DNA of 9,509 nt from Verrucomicrobiota bacterium (GTDB taxonomy: Bacteria; Verrucomicrobiota; Verrucomicrobiia; Limisphaerales; AV2), in assembly GCA_003219345.1 (NCBI GenBank), contig QHOP01000280.1:1-9509 (forward strand), given 5' to 3'. A program made the position numbers and the translations under genes. Shown one piece after another: positions 5,973 to 9,509 of the stretch. The notes below the pieces were generated by a model that saw only the letters and a program-made list of their open reading frames with translations, was not told the DNA's origin and searched no databases. Within the stretch, counting starts at the first letter, position 1. Each line of letters opens with the position of its first letter.

Positions 5973-6653
5973 ATGGCAAAGATTTTGGTGGTAGATGACG
6001 AACCCGACGCCGTTGAACTGGTTGAGTTCAATCTCAAGAGCGCGGGTTACGAAGTAGTGACGGCGGCGGACGGCTCGGAAGCGTTGAAAAAGGCCCGAGT
6101 TCAGTCGCCCGATTTGATTGTTCTCGATCTGATGCTGCCGGAAGTGGACGGTGTTGAAGTCTGTAAAATTCTGCGTCGCGACCCGGCCACCTCCAGCATT
6201 CCCGTCATCATGCTCACCGCAAAAGCGGCGGAGATTGACCGTGTGCTCGGCCTGGAGCTGGGCGCGGATGATTATGTGACCAAGCCATTCAGCCCGCGCG
6301 AACTGGTCCTGCGGGTGAAAAATCTGCTCAAGCGGGGCCAGGGCGAAGAGGAGAAAAAAGACCGGTATCAGTTCCGCGAACTGATCATCGACGTGCCGCG
6401 GCACAGGGTGACAGTGCAGGGCAAACGCATTGAGCTGACCGCGACGGAGTTCAAACTGCTGACCGTGCTGGCGCAACGCCGCGGGCGTGTTCAATCGCGC
6501 GAACAACTGTTGCAAGACGTTTGGCAATACGAAAACCTCATCGATACTCGCACCGTGGACACGCACATGCGCCGGTTGCGGGAAAAGCTCGGACGCGCGG
6601 CCGGATACCTCGACACCGTGCGCGGTGTGGGCTACCGCTTCGTCGAAAACTGA
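5973..6653 (+). CDS. phoB: Phosphate regulon response regulator PhoB (OmpR family)
   Basis: A 226-residue two-domain regulator that, when phosphorylated by its kinase, binds Pho boxes and activates phosphate-starvation genes. Receiver domain 1-120: MAKILVVDDEPD with acidic D8/D9, phosphoacceptor D52 in VLDLMLPEVDG, T82 in IMLTAK, and K104 in YVTKPFSPREL. After a short charged linker (GEEEKKD), the winged-helix DNA-binding domain spans about 133-226: ELTATEFKLL, then TVDTHMRRLREKLG as recognition helix, ending GVGYRFVEN. I chose ATG 5973 because it begins the conserved first strand exactly; GTG 5970 is possible. The same frame stays open back to ATG 5697, but those 92 extra residues are repeat and pseudogene sequence. 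No Shine-Dalgarno is seen. The phoR-like kinase 98 bases downstream and the upstream Pho box support the assignment over a generic OmpR-type regulator. Confidence 0.93.
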   Translation: MAKILVVDDEPDAVELVEFNLKSAGYEVVTAADGSEALKKARVQSPDLIVLDLMLPEVDGVEVCKILRRDPATSSIPVIMLTAKAAEIDRVLGLELGADDYVTKPFSPRELVLRVKNLLKRGQGEEEKKDRYQFRELIIDVPRHRVTVQGKRIELTATEFKLLTVLAQRRGRVQSREQLLQDVWQYENLIDTRTVDTHMRRLREKLGRAAGYLDTVRGVGYRFVEN

Positions 6654-6660
6654 CTTCCCG

Positions 6661-6741
6661 GTTTAACGATTTAACCTGTCGACGATTTAGCATTTAATGA
6701 CCGCCAAGTCGTTAAACAGTTGAACCGTTAAAACGTTAAAA
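6661..6741. repeat. Two opposed arrays of 8-base repeats between phoB and phoR
   Basis: The left array (6661-6700) reads GTTTAACG, ATTTAACC, TGTCGACG, then degenerate ATTTAGC and ATTTAATG. The right array (6710-6741) is four contiguous octamers in the opposite sense: CGTTAAAC, AGTTGAAC, CGTTAAAA, CGTTAAAA. GTTTAACGA (6661-6669) and TCGTTAAAC (6709-6717) are an exact 9-base inverted repeat, so the phoB-phoR transcript could fold here. The stretch is AT-rich against GC-rich genes. Effects on phoR expression or mRNA stability are inference. Confidence 0.7.
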
Positions 6742-6751
6742 GCGCAGAAGC

Positions 6752-7930
6752 ATGTGGCCCACGTTAACCATCTTTGCCGGTCTTGGACTTGTCGCGCTGC
6801 ATTTGTGGTGGAAACGCCGCTTGGACGAAGCGCGGGCAAAGCTCGAGGAACAGACCGGGCAAAACGCCGTGTTGCACGAGCAACAACAGCTCGCGCTGGC
6901 GCAAGCGCAGGCCCAGCAACAGGCCCTCTTCAACAGCATGGTCGAAGGCGTGTTGTTGCTCGACGGCAACGGACGCGTGCGACTCGTCAATCAGGCGCTC
7001 GAACACCTCTTCGGCCTGAAGGGCGATATCCGGGGCCGTACCACGATGGAGGCGCTGCGCCTGCATGAATTGCAGGAGCTGGTAAGCCGGGTGCGAGTGG
7101 AAGGCCAGGTGCTCGGCTTTGAACTGGAGCTGCCCGGCCTCGACAACCGTTGTCTGCAGGTGAATGCCACTGGGTTGCTCGATCGTGGTGGAATGCAGCA
7201 AGGTATGATTCTCGTGTTCCACGACCTGACGCGTCTCAAGCAACTGGAAAACACGCGCCAGGAATTCGTCGCCAACGTCAGTCATGAACTGCGCACGCCG
7301 CTCTCCATGATCAAAGGCTACGTCGAGACGCTCATCAACGGCGCGAAAGACGATCCCAACGTCGCTACGCGATTCCTGAGGACGATCGAAAAACACGCCG
7401 ACCGGCTCACCTATCTCATCGAAGACCTGCTCACGATTTCGCGGCTCGAATCCGGTCAGATCGTCTTGAACCTTCAAAAGGTCGGGCTGCGATCCGTGGC
7501 CGAGGACGTGATGGAGGACCTGCAATCGCGGGCCGGAGACAAGAAGGTGAATCTGGAAAATCAGGTTCCGGACGACGTCGTCGTGCGCGCGGACGCCGAC
7601 CGCGTTCAACAGGTCATTTTTAACCTCGTGGACAACGCGATCAAATACGGTCGTCCGGAAGGGAACGTCTGGATCAACGCGCGACTCGCCGGCGGAGAAT
7701 TTGCCGAAGTCTCAGTGCGCGACAACGGCCCGGGCATTCCGCCCGACTCCATTGACCGCGTCTTCGAACGTTTCTATCGCGCGGACAAGGCCCGTTCGCG
7801 CGAGCAGGGCGGAACAGGGCTTGGATTATCCATCGTCAAACACATCGTCCAATCCCATGGCGGCGAGGTCTGGGTGGAAAGCGAGTTGGGCCGGGGGACA
7901 AGCTTCTTCTTCACGCTGCCGTTGACGTGA
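6752..7930 (+). CDS. phoR: PhoR-type sensor histidine kinase
   Basis: The 392-residue kinase probably phosphorylates the adjacent PhoB. Order: one N-terminal membrane helix (about 4-20, ending WWKRR); a Gln/Ala-rich coiled coil (about 24-58); a PAS domain (about 58-160, FNSMVEGVLLLDGNGRVRLVNQA to ILVFHDLTRLKQLE); a HisKA dimerisation domain with H178 in FVANVSHELRTPL; and a HATPase domain with N-box NLVDNAIKYG (291-300), G1 DNGPGIP from D324, F-box VFERFYR, and G2 GGTGLGLS (353-360). All catalytic motifs are intact. There is no periplasmic sensing domain, as expected for PhoR, which in known systems reads the state of the Pst transporter through PhoU; neither is encoded here. ATG 6752 has only a weak AGAAG upstream. 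It follows phoB by 98 bases holding the octamer arrays and very likely shares its transcript. Confidence 0.92.
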   Translation: MWPTLTIFAGLGLVALHLWWKRRLDEARAKLEEQTGQNAVLHEQQQLALAQAQAQQQALFNSMVEGVLLLDGNGRVRLVNQALEHLFGLKGDIRGRTTMEALRLHELQELVSRVRVEGQVLGFELELPGLDNRCLQVNATGLLDRGGMQQGMILVFHDLTRLKQLENTRQEFVANVSHELRTPLSMIKGYVETLINGAKDDPNVATRFLRTIEKHADRLTYLIEDLLTISRLESGQIVLNLQKVGLRSVAEDVMEDLQSRAGDKKVNLENQVPDDVVVRADADRVQQVIFNLVDNAIKYGRPEGNVWINARLAGGEFAEVSVRDNGPGIPPDSIDRVFERFYRADKARSREQGGTGLGLSIVKHIVQSHGGEVWVESELGRGTSFFFTLPLT

Positions 7931-8041
7931 CGATTTCCTCATTGTCCGGTCGAATGGTTCGGCGTGTTGCGCGGGCGGATTCCACTGCGGGGAAAGAATT
8001 CTTAGACAAATTGCCCGCCCGCCCGCGTCTTTCTGAGACCG
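7931..8041. other. Gap before the sigma factor gene, no clear promoter
   Basis: These 111 bases separate phoR from the sigma factor gene. I see a perfect palindrome AAGAATTCTT (7994-8003) and CGCGGGCGG near 7970 that could pair at long range with CCGCCCGCG near 8018-8026. There is no convincing promoter or terminator. If the sigma factor recognises its own promoter, it should lie here. Confidence 0.35.
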
Positions 8042-8554
8042 ATGTCGCCGCGAGATTTTCTCGTCCGTGTTTACGATGAGCACGCGCAGGCGCTGTTTGC
8101 TTTTCTGCTGAACTTCACTCGGGACGAGGCCGACACCAAGGATCTGTTGCAGGAGCTGTTCGTTAAACTGGCGAAACAGCCCGGTTTGCTCGAGGCCGCC
8201 CGCGACGAGCGGGCTTACCTGATTCGCCTGGCCCACAATCTGGCCATCGACCTGATGCGCCGCCGGGCAGCGCGCGGGAAGACTTACGAACAACTGGCGG
8301 CGGAAGGCGCGTCCATTTTTGCGCCTGCCGTTGAACCGGACGAACAGGCTTTTCGCCAGGCGCTGGTGGCGGCGCTGGGCGAGTTGCCGCCCGAACAACG
8401 CGCCGTGGTTCACCTGAAACTTTGGGAGGGACTGACCTTCGAGCAAATTGCTGAAACGCTCGACCTCCCGCCGAACACCGCGGCCAGTCGCTATCGCTAC
8501 GGCTTAGACAAATTGCGCCGGCGGCTGCGTCCCCTCTACGAAGAAATCAAATGA
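8042..8554 (+). CDS. ECF-type RNA polymerase sigma factor
   Basis: A 170-residue sigma-70 family protein with only regions 2 and 4, as in extracytoplasmic-function sigma factors that direct RNA polymerase to a small regulon. Region 2 covers about 10-78: YDEHAQALFAFLLNFTRDEADTK, DLLQELFVKLA, then RAYLIRLAHNLAIDLMRRR. Region 4 covers about 112-165: ALGELPPEQRAVVHLKLWEGL, FEQIAETLDLPPNTAASRYRYG with the helix-turn-helix, then LDKLRRRLRPLYEE. The ATG at 8042 gives the usual length; a weak CTGAGA lies upstream. The next gene starts within its stop codon (ATGA), so both are translated together, the standard layout for a sigma factor and its membrane-bound inhibitor. I cannot assign an ECF subgroup or target genes. 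Confidence 0.92.
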   Translation: MSPRDFLVRVYDEHAQALFAFLLNFTRDEADTKDLLQELFVKLAKQPGLLEAARDERAYLIRLAHNLAIDLMRRRAARGKTYEQLAAEGASIFAPAVEPDEQAFRQALVAALGELPPEQRAVVHLKLWEGLTFEQIAETLDLPPNTAASRYRYGLDKLRRRLRPLYEEIK

Positions 8555-8964
8555 ACCCGGACGACTTTGAAAAACAACTGCAACGCCAGACGATGCGTTC
8601 AATCCCCGGCGCATGGCGCGGCGAAATCCTGGACGCCGCTCGCCGCGCGCGCGACCATCAACTCTCAACCATCACCCCTCAACCGAGTTGCGGGTGGCGC
8701 GAATTCCTTTGGCCTTGTCCGCAGGCCTGGGCCGGATTGGCGGCGGTGTGGGTGTTGATTGTGGTATTGAATTCGGTGACGTGCGAACCGGCTTCAGCCG
8801 CCAAAGGCCCGAACGCGCCGCGGGCGCCGGAGGTTCTGGTGGCGTTGAGAGAGCACCGGCGTCTGTTGGCGGAACTTGTCGAATCGCCGACGGCGGTCGA
8901 ACCGCCAAAACCATCTGTTCCGGGACCGCGCAGCCAACTACCACAGCGGATTGTTGCTGCTTAA
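8551..8964 (+). CDS. Single-pass membrane protein, candidate anti-sigma factor
   Basis: A 137-residue protein starting at an ATGA overlap with the sigma factor stop. Seen: an N-terminal charged cytoplasmic part of about 55 residues (DFEKQLQRQ, RGEILDAARRARDHQ); one membrane helix near 58-76 (WAGLAAVWVLIVVLNSV); and a Pro-rich exported tail (about 80-137). Size, topology and coupling are those of an anti-sigma factor holding its sigma at the membrane. However, the usual HxxxCxxC zinc anti-sigma motif is absent, the only cysteines being C47, C55 and C78, so the role is inferred from position. The MRSIPGAWRGEIL motif near 15-27 is something I recall from small proteins beside sigma factors in Verrucomicrobia. 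It could instead be a simple membrane accessory protein. Confidence 0.8.
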   Translation: MNPDDFEKQLQRQTMRSIPGAWRGEILDAARRARDHQLSTITPQPSCGWREFLWPCPQAWAGLAAVWVLIVVLNSVTCEPASAAKGPNAPRAPEVLVALREHRRLLAELVESPTAVEPPKPSVPGPRSQLPQRIVAA

Positions 8965-8983
8965 CCCAATAAACGATTCCACG

Positions 8984-9509
8984 ATGAAAACTGTTGCCGG
9001 CCATTTTCCCACCTTTGGGCGCCTGTTCGGCTGGCTGTTCAGTCGGCGGACGATTCGTCGTTGTCTCTTTGTGCTGGCCTGCCTTGTCACTCTGGTCGCG
9101 CTGTTTTACGCCGAGGAAAACTGGCGCGGAAGCCGCGCCTGGAACAAATATCGGCGGGAATTGGAAGGGCGCGGCGCGCTGCTTGACTACAGAGCATTCA
9201 TCCCCGAGCCCGTTCCCGACGAACAAAATTTCGCCGCCACGCCGCTCGTCAGGTCCTGCTTCCTCAAGGAGAATCTTGGCAGCGTCAAGTTTGACATGGA
9301 CGACTACGGGCGAGTGTTCTGGAGGGTGGCCGATGCCAAAGACAGGGATTGGACCCGCCATCGGTTCATCGATCTCGTTGCCTGGGAAGCGGCCTTCGCC
9401 GCGATTCGGTCCGGTGAAACGAACCGTCACCAGATGTTTTTCACAACCAACAAACTCGATTTTGAGACGCGTGCCAAGGCGGCTCCGGCAATTCTGGAAG
9501 CATTGAAAT
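8984..9509 (+). CDS. Verrucomicrobia-type membrane-anchored hypothetical protein (3' end outside window)
   Basis: From ATG 8984 the frame stays open to the window end, giving 175 residues. It begins with a basic cytoplasmic stretch (RRTIRRC), a membrane helix at about 27-43 (LFVLACLVTLVALFYA), then ENWRGSRAWNKYRRELEGRG and FIPEPVPDEQNFAATPL. The latter two motifs (aromatic/charged helix, then a PxPVPDxQNFAxTPL-like signature) recur, as far as I recall, in large hypothetical proteins of Verrucomicrobia; no function is known to me. The bulk should lie outside the cytoplasmic membrane. It starts 19 bases after the candidate anti-sigma gene, so the three genes probably form one operon. An alternative frame at 8994-9506 is a shadow that lacks these motifs. 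Confidence 0.82.
   Translation, partial: MKTVAGHFPTFGRLFGWLFSRRTIRRCLFVLACLVTLVALFYAEENWRGSRAWNKYRRELEGRGALLDYRAFIPEPVPDEQNFAATPLVRSCFLKENLGSVKFDMDDYGRVFWRVADAKDRDWTRHRFIDLVAWEAAFAAIRSGETNRHQMFFTTNKLDFETRAKAAPAILEALK

Noticed and set aside
8994..9506. Complete 170-codon frame on the + strand
   Set aside because: It overlaps in another frame the open gene from 8984, which has a membrane helix and family motifs; this one has none.

Overview
The window is a GC-rich bacterial chromosome segment that most likely comes from a Verrucomicrobiota genome, possibly a Pedosphaera/Limisphaera-like lineage. This is inference from family resemblance. The strongest hint is the protein running off the right edge (from 8984), whose membrane anchor is followed by ENWRGSRAW and FIPEPVPDEQNFAATPL, which I recall from hypothetical proteins repeated across Verrucomicrobia. 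A type-2 (cytosolic-like) malate dehydrogenase, octamer-type intergenic repeats and the near absence of Shine-Dalgarno sequences fit but do not prove it. No rRNA, tRNA, CRISPR array or complete insertion sequence is visible.

Layout. (1) 1-936 is the 3' part of an unrecognised protein cut by the left edge, with a peptidase-like WLSEGL motif. (2) 975-3592 is a co-directional group on the + strand: a near-consensus promoter that would produce a leaderless kamA message, then kamA (lysine 2,3-aminomutase), nth (endonuclease III) and a lipoyl/octanoyl-transferase-type protein. (3) 3687-5464 on the - strand holds mdh followed by deoC, convergent with the previous group. (4) 5465-5972 is a 508-base region without an intact gene but full of structure: a possible mdh promoter, a MITE-like nested palindrome, a frameshifted remnant of a response-regulator receiver domain, and a three-unit Pho box. 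(5) 5973-7930 is phoB-phoR, with two opposed arrays of 8-base repeats between the two genes. (6) 8042 to the right end is an ECF sigma factor, a translationally coupled single-pass membrane protein (candidate anti-sigma factor) and the Verrucomicrobia-type membrane protein.

How the genes work together. phoB-phoR is a phosphate-starvation-type two-component system; the three TTGTMAY units spaced exactly 11 bases apart upstream of phoB indicate autoregulation. The sigma factor group looks like a membrane-signalling operon, although its putative anti-sigma factor lacks the usual zinc motif. kamA, nth and the lipoate-family gene are functionally unrelated housekeeping or metabolic genes that may simply share a transcript. 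mdh (TCA cycle) and deoC (deoxyribose phosphate catabolism) are ordinary central-metabolism genes. I see no clear defence or other novel multi-gene system. The most unusual material is intergenic, around phoB.
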